A stretch of 30,256 bases of DNA from Oscillospiraceae bacterium (GCA_009785015.1 WQXD01000012.1:1-30256); one strand, 5' to 3'. Counted from the stretch's first letter, positions 1 to 8,503 are shown. Numbers and translations: made by a program. Notes: generated from the sequence alone by a model not told the origin.

Positions 1-330
1 CCTTGGCTTTTCAATACTCGCGCCGCCGCTTATCTTATCTGCCACGAACTCCCAGACGGACGCCTCGGGTTCATATCCCGCCTGCGCCATATTTTCGAGA
101 TATATGCTTTCAGCTTCGATAAAAGCCAGACACCCGGCGCAGTGGCCGAGATGGCCGTCCACAAAGCCCCTGTCGTCCTCGGACAATTCGAGTTCCCGCG
201 AATCTCCGGAATTTTCGGAGCCGCCGAAAACGATCAGTTCATCGTGAAGATATTCGTCCGCCATGGATTTTACCTTTTCGCAGTCGTTTTGATATGTATT
301 TGATTGTACCGGAATTTTTGCCTTGGGCAA
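1..330 (-). CDS. Zinc-finger anti-sigma factor, C-terminus beyond the window
   Basis: The frame is open to the left edge, so only about 110 N-terminal residues are visible. I chose the TTG start at 330 because AAGGGGG lies 8 bases upstream. An ATG at 264 is possible, but it would drop residues DCEKV, which resemble the usual opening of this family. A conserved H-x3-C-x2-C motif (HLGHCAGC) follows a YLHDEL stretch, matching the zf-HC2/ZAS anti-sigma fold that binds ECF sigma factors. It sits 56 bases downstream of an ECF sigma gene on the same strand, the usual sigma/anti-sigma order. Any transmembrane or sensor part would be in the missing C-terminus. Anti-sigma function is inferred from motif and context. 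Confidence 0.8.
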   Translation of the reverse strand, partial: MPKAKIPVQSNTYQNDCEKVKSMADEYLHDELIVFGGSENSGDSRELELSEDDRGFVDGHLGHCAGCLAFIEAESIYLENMAQAGYEPEASVWEFVADKISGGASIEKPR

Positions 331-386
331 GCCGAACACCCCCTTATTGTATTATTATATCATATATTATATAAGACGGATATAAA

Positions 387-989
387 TCAAAAAAGTTCGC
401 CGTTTTTGTTATTTGCCAATATATAATTTTTGAGTTTCTCCCTCGCGCGGTTCAGCCTGCTTTTTACCGTGCCGAGCTCGAGGCCGAGCATCTCCGAAAT
501 GCGCGCATAGCTCACATTGTTCAAATCCCTCAGCACTATAATCTCCCTCAGCTCCTCGGGGAGGGAGTTTATGATTTCGCGGATTTTTTCTATTTTTTCG
601 GCTCGGAGAATCTGTTCTGAGGGGTCGCTGTCGAAATCCTGCAGCTCTCTGTCCGGTATTTCTTCGCCGTACCGGTCCGCGGCGGAAAGGGAAACCGTCT
701 TTATCTTTTTCTCTTTTCTGTAGAAGTCGAAAATCAAATTCTGGCATATTCTGTAAATCCACGTCGAAAAGGCGCTGTCCGTCCTGTAGCTTGCGAGCAT
801 CTTGTAAGCGCGCAAAAAACATTCCTGCGATATATCCTGGGCGTTTTCCCTGTTATTTGTTTTTGACATGGCGAGATTGTATATCATTTTTTCATATTTT
901 TTCACGATAAACTCGAATGAATTCGCATCGCCCGCCAAAACCCTGCCGATGATTTCGGCATCGCTTGCCACCTGTACGGCGCCCGTCAC
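387..989 (-). CDS. ECF-type RNA polymerase sigma factor (SigW/RpoE-like)
   Basis: A 200-residue protein of normal length for a group 4 sigma factor. Region 2 spans about residues 25-92 and contains AQDISQECFLRAY and FSTWIYRICQN, the -10 recognition and core-binding helices. Region 4 spans about 138-188 and contains LPEELREIIVLRDL and the helix-turn-helix LGTVKSRLNRAREKL. The start is GTG at 989, preceded by AAAGGGGGG with a 5-base spacer. A longer frame reaching 1115 would run into spoVS and lacks sigma homology, so it is rejected. The following gene encodes a ZAS-type anti-sigma factor, which fits a signal-responsive pair. Its regulon and signal cannot be told from here. It is probably co-transcribed with rny-ymdB-spoVS. 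Confidence 0.93.
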   Translation of the reverse strand: MTGAVQVASDAEIIGRVLAGDANSFEFIVKKYEKMIYNLAMSKTNNRENAQDISQECFLRAYKMLASYRTDSAFSTWIYRICQNLIFDFYRKEKKIKTVSLSAADRYGEEIPDRELQDFDSDPSEQILRAEKIEKIREIINSLPEELREIIVLRDLNNVSYARISEMLGLELGTVKSRLNRAREKLKNYILANNKNGELF

Positions 990-1024
990 ATAATCCCCCC
1001 TTTCTTCTTGTATCCGCGAAAGCT

Positions 1025-1294
1025 TCAGGCCGTGGGCTGCCTCGGTTCGACTATCAGTTTTATCGACGTCCTTATCTGGTCGTCTATCGTCAAATCGACA
1101 AAGGACGGTATACACACCAAATCGGTTTCGCGCAGCGCGCCGCGCGTTATCGCGACTGCCTTTATCGCCTGGTTGATCGCGCCCGCGCCTATGGCCTGAA
1201 GCTCGGCCCGCCCCGATTCCCTTATGGTGCCCGTCAGGGCCCCCGCCACCAAATTCGGATTTGATTTAGACGATACCTTTAAAACTGCATCCAT
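1025..1294 (-). CDS. spoVS: Stage V sporulation protein S
   Basis: An 89-residue protein that aligns by eye with Bacillus SpoVS along its whole length: LKVSSKSNPNLVAGALTG at the start, AIGAGAINQAIKAVAI in the centre and IKLIVEPR near the end. SpoVS is a small Alba-like putative nucleic-acid-binding protein needed for late sporulation in Bacillus, and homologues also occur in some non-sporulating phyla. The start is ATG at 1294, with GGGGAG upstream at about 10 bases. A longer open frame to 1381 would overlap ymdB. The gene lies 20 bases after ymdB and 35 bases before the sigma gene. The rny-ymdB-spoVS order is common in Clostridia and Bacilli, which supports the call and suggests an endospore former. 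Confidence 0.95.
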   Translation of the reverse strand: MDAVLKVSSKSNPNLVAGALTGTIRESGRAELQAIGAGAINQAIKAVAITRGALRETDLVCIPSFVDLTIDDQIRTSIKLIVEPRQPTA

Positions 1295-1314
1295 AATTTT
1301 CAATCTCCCCAAAA

Positions 1315-2115
1315 TTAATTTTCCGTAAAAATTACTCTTTTGATATCGATGCATTTGAAACCCCCGGTCTCTATTTTGCATATGATACCCTGAAGCGATA
1401 CTTCCCCTTCGCCCACTTCGAATTTGACGGGGACATGAGTCAGAAATTTTTGAATTATCAATTCGTCCTTTATGCCCAGAATGGAGTCTTTTGGGCCAGT
1501 CATCCCCAGATCCGTTATATACCCCGCCCCGTTTTTGAGTATTGTCTCGTCGGCAGTCTGCACGTGGGTGTGGGTCCCGAAAATCACGCTCGCCTTTATG
1601 TTTTGCCGGTCGATATATTTCGCGAGGGCGTATTTTTCGCTTGTGGCCTCCGCGTGGATATCGATCACCGCGAAATCGTAATTGCCCTCCTCGCGCGAAA
1701 ATATCCTGTCAGCCGCAAAAAAAGCCGATTCCATTCCCGGCTCCATGTAGACCGTGCCGAGCAGGTTGACAAAAAGCGCTTTGTATCCCGATATATCAAT
1801 TATATTATACCCGGCGCCCGGAGAGGCGCCGGGATAATTGGCGGGCCTCAGGATATATCCGTTTTCATCCAAAAAACCGTAGATTTCTTTTTTCTGCCAT
1901 ATATGATTTCCGGTAGTTATCACATCCGCCCCTGCCTCAAAAACCGCGGCTGCGGATTTCGGGTCTATGCCGTTGCCGCCGGCTGCATTTTCCCCGTTTG
2001 CCACCACGCAGTCTATGGCGTTGTCAGCGCGCAGACTCCAGAGATTTTTTTTTATAAACTCGACTCCCGGGGCCCCGACTATATCCCCGACGCATAAAAT
2101 ATTTAAAAATCCCAT
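1315..2115 (-). CDS. ymdB: YmdB-family metallophosphoesterase (cyclic nucleotide phosphodiesterase)
   Basis: A 266-residue protein of the TIGR00282/YmdB family. Di-metal ligand motifs are in the expected order: D11 in CVGDIVG, E42-N43 in NGEN, N70-H71 in GNHIW, H154 in DIHAEATSEK, and H182/H184 in GTHTHVQTAD. In Bacillus subtilis YmdB hydrolyses 2',3'- and 3',5'-cyclic nucleotides and affects biofilm and nanotube formation. The gene follows rny by 15 bases, as in many Firmicutes, where RNase Y and YmdB are functionally linked. The ATG at 2115 has only a weak Shine-Dalgarno sequence (GAGG about 17 bases away, inside the end of rny), suggesting translational coupling. The catalytic set looks complete. 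Confidence 0.95.
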   Translation of the reverse strand: MGFLNILCVGDIVGAPGVEFIKKNLWSLRADNAIDCVVANGENAAGGNGIDPKSAAAVFEAGADVITTGNHIWQKKEIYGFLDENGYILRPANYPGASPGAGYNIIDISGYKALFVNLLGTVYMEPGMESAFFAADRIFSREEGNYDFAVIDIHAEATSEKYALAKYIDRQNIKASVIFGTHTHVQTADETILKNGAGYITDLGMTGPKDSILGIKDELIIQKFLTHVPVKFEVGEGEVSLQGIICKIETGGFKCIDIKRVIFTEN

Positions 2116-2130
2116 AAATTTGACTTTGCG

Positions 2131-3690
2131 TTACCTCGCGTAGTCTATTATCCTGCTTTCCCTCACAAGGAGTATCTTTATCTGTCCGGGATATTCGAGC
2201 TCGTCCTCTATTTTTTTGACTATATCGCGGGCGAGAAAAACCATATTGTCGTCATTTACCTCATCCGGGCTCACGATAATGCGCACTTCGCGCCCCGCCT
2301 GGATGGCGTAGGATTTTTCTATCCCGTTAAACGAATTCGCGATTTCCTCGAGTTTTTCCAGCCGCTTTATATAGCTTTCGAGATTTTCGCGCCTGGCGCC
2401 CGGTCGGGCGCCCGAAATCGCGTCTGCGGTCTGCACTATGACGGCGAGCATGGTCAGGGGCTCCACATCCCCGTGATGGGCTTCGATTGCGTGGATCACC
2501 TCTTTGTTTTCCTTGTATTTTTTCGCCATGTCAAGCCCTATCTGTATATGGGAACCTTCCACTTCGTGGGTCATCGCCTTGCCTATATCGTGGAGCAGCC
2601 CCGCGCGTTTCGCCATGTTGACGTCGGCGCCCAGTTCCGCGGCTATCAGCCCCGAAAGATGCGCGACCTCCGATGAGTGGGCCAGCACGTTCTGGCCGTA
2701 ACTCGTCCGGTATTTCAGGCGGCCGAGCAGCTTGACGAGTTCCGGGTTCACCCCGTGGACCCCGGTTTCGAATGTGACCCTTTCCCCTTCGGCTTTTATT
2801 ATCGCGTCGACTTCCTTTTTGGATTTCGCGACCATTTCTTCGATGCGCGCGGGATGTATGCGCCCGTCCACTATCAGTTTTTCAAGCGTCAGCCTCGCGA
2901 CTTCGCGGCGCACCGAGTCAAACGAGGACAGCGTTATCGCTTCCGGGGTGTCGTCGATGATCAAATCGACTCCCGTCAGGGTCTCTATCGTCCGTATATT
3001 TCTCCCCTCGCGCCCGATGATCCTGCCCTTCATCTCGTCGTTTGGCAGAGGAACGACCGAAACGGTGGCTTCCGACACATAGTCCGAGGCGTACCTCTGC
3101 ATGGCGAGCGCCAATATATTTTTGGATTTTTTTTCGGCGTCCTCCTTGAAACCCTGCTCATACTCGAGTATTTTCACGGCGGATTCATGGCGGAGCTCGG
3201 ATTCCAATTTTTCCATTATCAGCGCCTTCGCCTGTTCCTGGGTAAATCCCGATATTTCCTGCAATATCTGATCCTGTTTCTGGATTTTCTTTTGGGCTTC
3301 CGCCTCCAGCAGCGACAGCTCCGCCGTCTTTTTTACTATATTTTCATCTTTTTTCTCCAAGGCCTCTGTTTTCTTATCCAATGTCTCTTCTTTTTGAGCG
3401 ATACGGCGCTCGAGTTTTGTGATTTCGCTTCTGCGTTCCTTTGCTTCCCTGTCCGCCTCGTTTTTCATTTTGATCACTTCTTCTTTGGCTTCGATCAGGA
3501 ATTCCTTCTTTTTGGTTTCGGACATTTTAACAGCTTCGCTGACTATTCTCTTTGCTTCCGTTTCAGCGGAACCGATTTCGGTTTCGGCAAACTTCTTCCG
3601 GTAGGCGATTCCCGCAAAACCGCCCAGGGCCAGCCCGATTATCAAAGCCGCAGCGGCTATAATTACAGCTATGCCAATATTCAAAGTCAA
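2131..3690 (-). CDS. rny: Ribonuclease Y
   Basis: A 519-residue membrane-anchored endoribonuclease that initiates mRNA decay and scaffolds degradosome-like complexes. In order: one N-terminal transmembrane helix (about residues 4-28), a long charged coiled coil (about 30-190), a KH RNA-binding domain containing [15 protein letters not shown] (about 210-270), and an HD hydrolase domain with [10 protein letters not shown] (about 335-430). Length matches the family (about 520). The frame opens at a GTG at 3699, but that codon lies inside the Shine-Dalgarno AAAAAGGAGG. The in-frame TTG at 3690 sits exactly 8 bases downstream and is the likelier start. It is probably the first gene of the rny-ymdB-spoVS-sigma-anti-sigma run. 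Confidence 0.96.
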   Translation of the reverse strand: MTLNIGIAVIIAAAALIIGLALGGFAGIAYRKKFAETEIGSAETEAKRIVSEAVKMSETKKKEFLIEAKEEVIKMKNEADREAKERRSEITKLERRIAQKEETLDKKTEALEKKDENIVKKTAELSLLEAEAQKKIQKQDQILQEISGFTQEQAKALIMEKLESELRHESAVKILEYEQGFKEDAEKKSKNILALAMQRYASDYVSEATVSVVPLPNDEMKGRIIGREGRNIRTIETLTGVDLIIDDTPEAITLSSFDSVRREVARLTLEKLIVDGRIHPARIEEMVAKSKKEVDAIIKAEGERVTFETGVHGVNPELVKLLGRLKYRTSYGQNVLAHSSEVAHLSGLIAAELGADVNMAKRAGLLHDIGKAMTHEVEGSHIQIGLDMAKKYKENKEVIHAIEAHHGDVEPLTMLAVIVQTADAISGARPGARRENLESYIKRLEKLEEIANSFNGIEKSYAIQAGREVRIIVSPDEVNDDNMVFLARDIVKKIEDELEYPGQIKILLVRESRIIDYAR

Positions 3691-3698
3691 AACACACA

Positions 3699-3708
3699 CC
3701 TCCTTTTT
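3699..3708 (-). promoter_or_regulatory. Shine-Dalgarno sequence that fixes the rny start at TTG
   Basis: On the minus strand this reads AAAAAGGAGG, a near-perfect anti-16S match. The GTG that opens the frame overlaps its last G, so ribosomes could not use both. The TTG at 3690 has an ideal 8-base spacer. Confidence 0.75.
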
Positions 3709-3790
3709 GATATTTTCGATATTTTCGATAATTGATATATATTTATTCAGAAATTAAAATCAATACCTGCGTGTAATAATTATACTACAA

Positions 3791-3838
3791 TTATTTCCGC
3801 CATTTATTAAAAGAATTAAAATAATTTCCGCTATTTTA
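3791..3838. repeat. Two direct repeats with 31-base period upstream of rny
   Basis: In the 176-base AT-rich gap between the ATPase gene and rny, TTTCCGC with similar AT-rich flanks occurs at 3794-3800 and again at 3825-3831, about three helical turns apart. A TATAAT hexamer on the minus strand (3779-3784) lies just downstream relative to rny but has no clear -35 partner. A short tandem repeat of GATATTTTC (3709-3726) sits in the rny leader. The repeats could be a regulator site for rny. This is pattern only, with no known motif assigned. Confidence 0.35.
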
Positions 3839-3866
3839 TGTATTTTATACAAACTTTTATAAATTG

Positions 3867-5270
3867 TCACATCTCAAATTCTTCGAATTTCAAATCAAAC
3901 GTTTTGGCCGCGCCGCCGTCGTCTTCCGGAGAATCGCCGCCGTCGGCGGTTTTTTCCTCTTCTTTGGCGGCTGCGAGGGAATTTTGGGACGAGGAGCGGA
4001 AAGTGTCCTCCTCCTTTTTCAAAATTTCCCCGAAGAGCGCTTCGGGGTTTTGATACAATATATCGAGCACGGACAAAAAGTCGCGTATTATCTCCCTGGG
4101 CGTTATATACATATTCGCCCCCACCTTGGACATATACACTTTTAAAAACTCGAGGATGTCGTTTTCGCCCAATTTTTTTTCGTATTCGTAATATGTCTGG
4201 TGCAAAAGGCAGATCCGCAGCGCCAGCGCGAAAATTTCGTCGTCTGAAAGCCTCTCAAGGCGTATTATCGGCCCCATGAGGTTTTTGTATTTCGCAAAGA
4301 CGAACTTCCCCTCGTTCAATCTGGATTTGAGGGCTTCGTAACTGTACAGCCCCCGCCGGTTGTCCTCGAGAAACTGCGGGGTGCCGCCCATGAATATCCC
4401 CAGCCCCTCCGCTTTTCCCTGAAGGGTGTCGTTGAACATGGACAGAATCTTTTCGTAGTTGTTCTCGCGCGATATCCTGTTGGTGATCTTATACAGATTC
4501 ACGCATTCGTCGATAAAAACCACAAGCCCCCTGTATCCTATGCGGCGCGCGAAAACCGCTATGAGCTTTATGAAATCATACCAGTTGAAATCGTCGATGA
4601 TAACGCCCGCGCCCAAATCGTTTTTCGCTTCGGTTTTTGTGGCGTATTCGCCGCGCAGCCATTTTATCGCGGAACTTTTGGTCGTTTCGTCGCCGTTTTT
4701 GTACGCGATATAGTATTTCAATACCACCGCCGCGAAGTCGAACCCGCACACGAGGTTTTCGAGATCATTTGAAATTTTTAAAATTTCGGCCGACATCTCG
4801 ATTTCGAGCTCCTTTGAGTCCAGGGCGAATTTTTTTTCCGCGATGATTTTGGTTTGAAGCGACGAAAGCCAGCGCGAGACGATGGAGACGAGCGCGTTTC
4901 CGTCGGGTGACGAACGAACGGCGAGATTTGCCACGAGTTCCCTGTACACCGCCAGCCCCTGCCTGTTGGTCCCGGAGAGCCTTCTCTCCGGCGACAAATC
5001 CGCGTCGGCCGTGACAAAACCGCGCTCAAGGCAATGGTTGCGTATGAGCTGCAAAAGGAAACTTTTCCCGCTGCCGTACCGCCCGATGATAAACCGGAAC
5101 GCGCTGCCGCCCTCGGAGATAAACTCAAGGTCGTTTGTAAAGGCGCTTATCTCCTCTTTTCTGCCGATGGCGATATATTCGAGCCCAAAACGCGGAACGA
5201 CGCCCGAACCCACGGAGTTGAGCAGCGTCCCGAGTATCCGCTTGGGAATTTTGTTTTCGTTTTCATTCAT
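3867..5270 (-). CDS. BrxC/BrxD-like (DUF2791) P-loop ATPase
   Basis: A 467-residue AAA+-like ATPase. The N-terminal stretch GVVPRFGLEYIAIGRKEEI (about residues 24-42) resembles the opening of the DUF2791 'BREX system ATP-binding' family. The Walker A motif is GRYGSGKS (63-70) and Walker B is LVVFIDE (249-255), followed by a sensor-like GIFMGGTPQFLED (291-303). The C-terminal 50 residues are acidic, low complexity and probably disordered. The ATG at 5270 overlaps the TGA of the upstream TerB gene as ATGA, so the two are translationally coupled and probably form one complex. Family members occur in BREX phage defence and in TerB-associated stress loci. No methylase, PglZ or BrxC is nearby, so this is not a complete BREX system. 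Its substrate is unknown. Confidence 0.82.
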   Translation of the reverse strand: MNENENKIPKRILGTLLNSVGSGVVPRFGLEYIAIGRKEEISAFTNDLEFISEGGSAFRFIIGRYGSGKSFLLQLIRNHCLERGFVTADADLSPERRLSGTNRQGLAVYRELVANLAVRSSPDGNALVSIVSRWLSSLQTKIIAEKKFALDSKELEIEMSAEILKISNDLENLVCGFDFAAVVLKYYIAYKNGDETTKSSAIKWLRGEYATKTEAKNDLGAGVIIDDFNWYDFIKLIAVFARRIGYRGLVVFIDECVNLYKITNRISRENNYEKILSMFNDTLQGKAEGLGIFMGGTPQFLEDNRRGLYSYEALKSRLNEGKFVFAKYKNLMGPIIRLERLSDDEIFALALRICLLHQTYYEYEKKLGENDILEFLKVYMSKVGANMYITPREIIRDFLSVLDILYQNPEALFGEILKKEEDTFRSSSQNSLAAAKEEEKTADGGDSPEDDGGAAKTFDLKFEEFEM

Positions 5271-6952
5271 AATTTCTGCTCCGTTTTGATGACTTCGCGA
5301 ATTGAGACAATCATCTGACCCTTGTAATCTTCAATAATTTTTCTTTCCGCCGTGTCAAACACGATATCCCCGATAAAGTCCATGGCCTTTTCGTTTACCG
5401 CATCGATCACCGATTCGAGCATTGTCCCGTTTTCGGCCAGGAATTCGCCGCATACCGCGTCAAAATCCCCGTTGTTTTCGTCCATTTCAAACAGGCTTTC
5501 GAGCGCTTCGCGCTCCAGAGCGCTCAAACCCGCCGCGAACTTGTCCATATCGGTGAGCTTCGGTCCCCCCGGGCTTTCCATGGCTTCCAGAATATCGAAG
5601 ATATCCTCGTCGTTTCCCGTGTCGATGGCGATAAATTCCCCGTCGTCCTTTGTATCGTCCGCCTCCGCAAAATCTTCGGCTTCGGCGCGCGCCGCGTTGT
5701 CCCTGAGCTGCAGCTCCACCAAGGTCATCGTCGTGTCCCAGGATTCTTTTTCGATCTCCGCCGCGGCCCGCATGTCCGGCTTAAATTCGGGCGGAGCGGG
5801 CATTTCTTCGGTTTCGGGCGCTTTTTTTGCTTTGGCCTTCGGCTGCCCGGCGGTCAGATGGGCGGCTTTGTAGCGTTTTACCGCCTCGGCCAAGCAGTCG
5901 GGGTATGCCGGAAGCGCGAGCTTCGATTTTATGCCTAGATAATCCCGAAGGGCGTTTTCGGCGCATCTCACGGTATCTGTGACGCACTGCCTGATATAGA
6001 AATTCTTGTATATGTTTTTGTATTCGACGGTTATCCTCTTTTTGTGCCCGTATACGCAAACGGCTCCCATGTAGCTCTCGCGGGTGGTTTTCAGCTTTAC
6101 GCCTTCATCCGCCTCTTTTTTTATGAGGGCCGCAAATTCGGGCCCCGACAATGCCTCGTGGAGAAGGCCGGCGATATGGAGGTCGAAGGCCTCCTTGTTT
6201 TTTTCGGTGTAAAATTTGCTCTTTGTGTAATCGTACACTGAAAGGTTTTGCAGTATCATATTTGCGTTGTCTCTGTTTTGGAAAAAGTCGGGGCGCATAT
6301 ACATTTCGGGTATGGTGGCTATGTCGATTATATCCGGCAGAATTTCGCCTATGTCGTCTAAATTTATCCTGAAGTTGTTTATAAAGGAAAAATCGATGAG
6401 CCATTCGGCGATATATTTGTCAATCCGGGGAAATTCGCCGCGGTAGTTTTTCCATATGCCGACGATGTTTTCATACACTTTGCCGCAGCCGATCACATCC
6501 GAAAGGTTTATCTGCTCATACAGATACAAAAAAATATATGAAAGCCCGGTCTTGGGATATATGCCTTCTCGCACCTTGGAGCGCCAGAAAAGGTACCAGC
6601 AGAGCTGTTCGTGGGACAGCTCCCTGTACATGGGCCTGTATGAGAAAAAATACGCGTAATTGGCGCTTATGCAGGTCTTTTTGTAATATTTTTTCGCATC
6701 CTGCAAAAAATCCCCGAACAGCGCGAACCCTCTGCCCCACTGCTCTATTTTGCAGCTCACCGATATGCCGCTGTCCAAATTGTAATGACAGGCGCCGCTT
6801 TGGGTTTTCGGGGGCGTGCCGCCCGGCTCGTAGAGGTTTTGAATCGGCGCGGATTTCCGCGGCGCGGGCGCGGATTCATCGCCGAATTCGATTTCGACGG
6901 TTTGGAACCGGTCCGAATTATTTGTTGTGTTTTTCAAATCATCTGCCAGCAT
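5267..6952 (-). CDS. TerB_N/TerB_C domain protein
   Basis: A 561-residue protein. Residues about 85-300 match the TerB_N domain: ELSHEQLCWYLFWRSKVREG and TGLSYIFLYLYEQINL are its hallmarks. After a Lys/Ala/Pro- and acid-rich linker (about 370-450), residues about 455-555 resemble TerB_C (LSALEREALESLF, then DAVNEKAMDFIGD). I see no central TerB domain. These domains were described in tellurite/Ter-type stress and predicted defence loci, commonly beside a P-loop ATPase and a superfamily II helicase. Here only the ATPase is present, coupled by a 4-base overlap. The gene starts at ATG 6952 with a modest GGAG upstream and follows phoH by 73 bases. The biochemical role is unknown, and tellurite resistance should not be assumed. 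Confidence 0.8.
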   Translation of the reverse strand: MLADDLKNTTNNSDRFQTVEIEFGDESAPAPRKSAPIQNLYEPGGTPPKTQSGACHYNLDSGISVSCKIEQWGRGFALFGDFLQDAKKYYKKTCISANYAYFFSYRPMYRELSHEQLCWYLFWRSKVREGIYPKTGLSYIFLYLYEQINLSDVIGCGKVYENIVGIWKNYRGEFPRIDKYIAEWLIDFSFINNFRINLDDIGEILPDIIDIATIPEMYMRPDFFQNRDNANMILQNLSVYDYTKSKFYTEKNKEAFDLHIAGLLHEALSGPEFAALIKKEADEGVKLKTTRESYMGAVCVYGHKKRITVEYKNIYKNFYIRQCVTDTVRCAENALRDYLGIKSKLALPAYPDCLAEAVKRYKAAHLTAGQPKAKAKKAPETEEMPAPPEFKPDMRAAAEIEKESWDTTMTLVELQLRDNAARAEAEDFAEADDTKDDGEFIAIDTGNDEDIFDILEAMESPGGPKLTDMDKFAAGLSALEREALESLFEMDENNGDFDAVCGEFLAENGTMLESVIDAVNEKAMDFIGDIVFDTAERKIIEDYKGQMIVSIREVIKTEQKL

Positions 6953-7025
6953 TCGCCAATCCGCTCCCGCGCGTTTTAATACTCCATCATATTATTTTAC
7001 CACCAAATGAAAATAAAGTCAATAG

Positions 7026-8045
7026 TTAAAATATTCTTTTCGGCGTAAATTTTTTTGCCGTCCCGGATTTTTTTGAGGGAAGGCTTTTCGCGTTTTCGTG
7101 TTTTTCGTATGCCAGTATTATTTTTTGCACGAGTTTGTGGCGCACGACGTCCCTGTCGGTGAAATAGTGCACGGCTATATCGTCTATGTTCCTTAGAATT
7201 TTCACCGCTTCGACGAGCCCGCTTCTGGTGTCGCGCGGGAGGTCTATCTGGGTTATGTCGCCGGTGACGATCGCCTTCGAGTTGAAACCGAGCCGCGTCA
7301 GAAACATTTTCATCTGGGCGGGGGTGGTATTCTGGGCTTCGTCCAATATGACAAAGGAATCGTCTAAGGTGCGGCCCCTCATGTAGGCCAGGGGGGCGAT
7401 TTCTATGATGTTGCGCTCGGCGTATTTCTGATACCCCTCATAGCTCAGCATTTCATAGAGCGCGTCGTACAGCGGCCGCAGATAGGGGTCTATCTTGTTT
7501 TGCAGGTCTCCGGGCAGAAACCCGAGTTTTTCCCCCGCTTCCACCGCCGGGCGGGTCAGAATGATCTTGCTGACTTTTTTGTTTTTCAGGGCGGTCACCG
7601 CCATCGCCACCGCCAGAAAGGTCTTGCCCGTGCCGGCCGGGCCCACGCCGAAAACGATGGTGTTTTTCTTTATGGCCTCTACGTAGCCCTTCTGGCCGAC
7701 CGTTTTGGCCTTGATGGGTTTGCCCCTCGAGGTTATGCACACGCAGTCGTTGTCAAGGCCAGCGAGCTCATGCTTTTTTCCGTCGTTGACCATCGACATC
7801 GCGTAACTGATATTTTGCTCGGTCAGGGTTTCGTTGAACCCGAGCAGGTTCATGAGATACTCTATGGTGCCCGACGCCTTGCCGACGCCTTCTTCGGATT
7901 CGCCCGAAATTTTGATTTTGCCGCCGTCCTGATTTGAAATTTTCACCTTGAATTCATTTTCTATCGCTTCGGCGTTGCAGTCGAGTTCCCCGAACAAATA
8001 GGAAATTTTGTCGGGGTGTTTTATATCCATGTACAATTCCGTCAT
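7026..8045 (-). CDS. phoH: PhoH family ATPase
   Basis: A 339-residue cytoplasmic PhoH/YbeZ-type ATPase. An N-terminal KH-like region (about residues 5-70) precedes the P-loop core, with Walker A GPAGTGKT at 135-142, ILTRPAVEAGEKLGFLPGD at 162-180, Walker B FVILDEAQN at 231-239 and ATGDITQ-like VTGDITQIDLP further on. Family members bind RNA and are linked to RNA metabolism and ribosome maturation. In most Firmicutes phoH is followed by ybeY, but here the next gene is the TerB_N/TerB_C protein. The ATG start at 8045 has a weak AGGCGG-type Shine-Dalgarno sequence. The C-terminal 25 residues are basic. Confidence 0.95.
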   Translation of the reverse strand: MTELYMDIKHPDKISYLFGELDCNAEAIENEFKVKISNQDGGKIKISGESEEGVGKASGTIEYLMNLLGFNETLTEQNISYAMSMVNDGKKHELAGLDNDCVCITSRGKPIKAKTVGQKGYVEAIKKNTIVFGVGPAGTGKTFLAVAMAVTALKNKKVSKIILTRPAVEAGEKLGFLPGDLQNKIDPYLRPLYDALYEMLSYEGYQKYAERNIIEIAPLAYMRGRTLDDSFVILDEAQNTTPAQMKMFLTRLGFNSKAIVTGDITQIDLPRDTRSGLVEAVKILRNIDDIAVHYFTDRDVVRHKLVQKIILAYEKHENAKSLPSKKSGTAKKFTPKRIF

Positions 8046-8092
8046 AAATTATTCTATTCCGCCTTCTGTAAATAATAACATACGCTCCATGC

Positions 8093-8503
8093 TCAAGCTT
8101 TGGCCTGCGGCGAGTGGGGGGATATTTGCATAAATTCTATTTTGTTGCCGTCGGGGTCGGCGCACCAGCACTGAGAATTTTTGTCCTTGCCCACCGAAGG
8201 GCCGGAGGTTATCTCTATATTGTTGGATTTCAGATGATCTGCGGCGGCATATATGTCCTCTACCCTCAGGCACAGATGGTGATAGCGGCTGTCGCCGTTT
8301 TTTAGTTGGTCCGGTTTTGCGTAAAACAATTCGATAAAAGAATTTTCCGCGATTTTTATATACTGTATCCACGGCTCCCCATGGTCGTCTTTGAGCGTGA
8401 AGGCGTGCGTAAAGCCGAGCCTGCTGCAATAAAAATCGATCATATTGTCCATTTGCGCGGTATGATAAGCCGTGTGGGCTATGCCTGAAACGATATTTTT
8501 CAT
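8093..8503 (-). CDS. VOC (glyoxalase I-fold) family protein
   Basis: About 136 residues, two beta-alpha-beta-beta-beta modules of the vicinal oxygen chelate superfamily. Probable metal ligands are His in GIAHTAYH, Glu in FIELFYAK, His in RYHHLCLRVED and Glu in NKIEFMQ, the usual H/E/H/E pattern. The tail DPDGNKIEFMQ is typical of the family. Candidates include lactoylglutathione lyase-like, methylmalonyl-CoA epimerase-like or antibiotic-binding proteins. Sequence alone does not decide. An in-frame TTG at 8512 is a possible start, but the AAAGG there is only 3 bases away. The ATG at 8503 is 12 bases away and is preferred. It lies between larE and phoH with gaps of under 50 bases. Confidence 0.85.
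   Translation of the reverse strand: MKNIVSGIAHTAYHTAQMDNMIDFYCSRLGFTHAFTLKDDHGEPWIQYIKIAENSFIELFYAKPDQLKNGDSRYHHLCLRVEDIYAAADHLKSNNIEITSGPSVGKDKNSQCWCADPDGNKIEFMQISPHSPQAKA

Noticed and set aside
2677..3735. Long plus-strand frame (352 codons) opposite rny
   Set aside because: It is antisense to a clear RNase Y, with His/Phe/Arg-rich composition and no recognisable motifs. Such shadow frames are common in this GC-biased coding pattern.
3867..6952. A complete BREX or tellurite-resistance system
   Set aside because: No PglX methylase, PglZ, BrxC, BrxL or TerZ/TerD/TerC genes are in the window, so only the two-gene module is reported.
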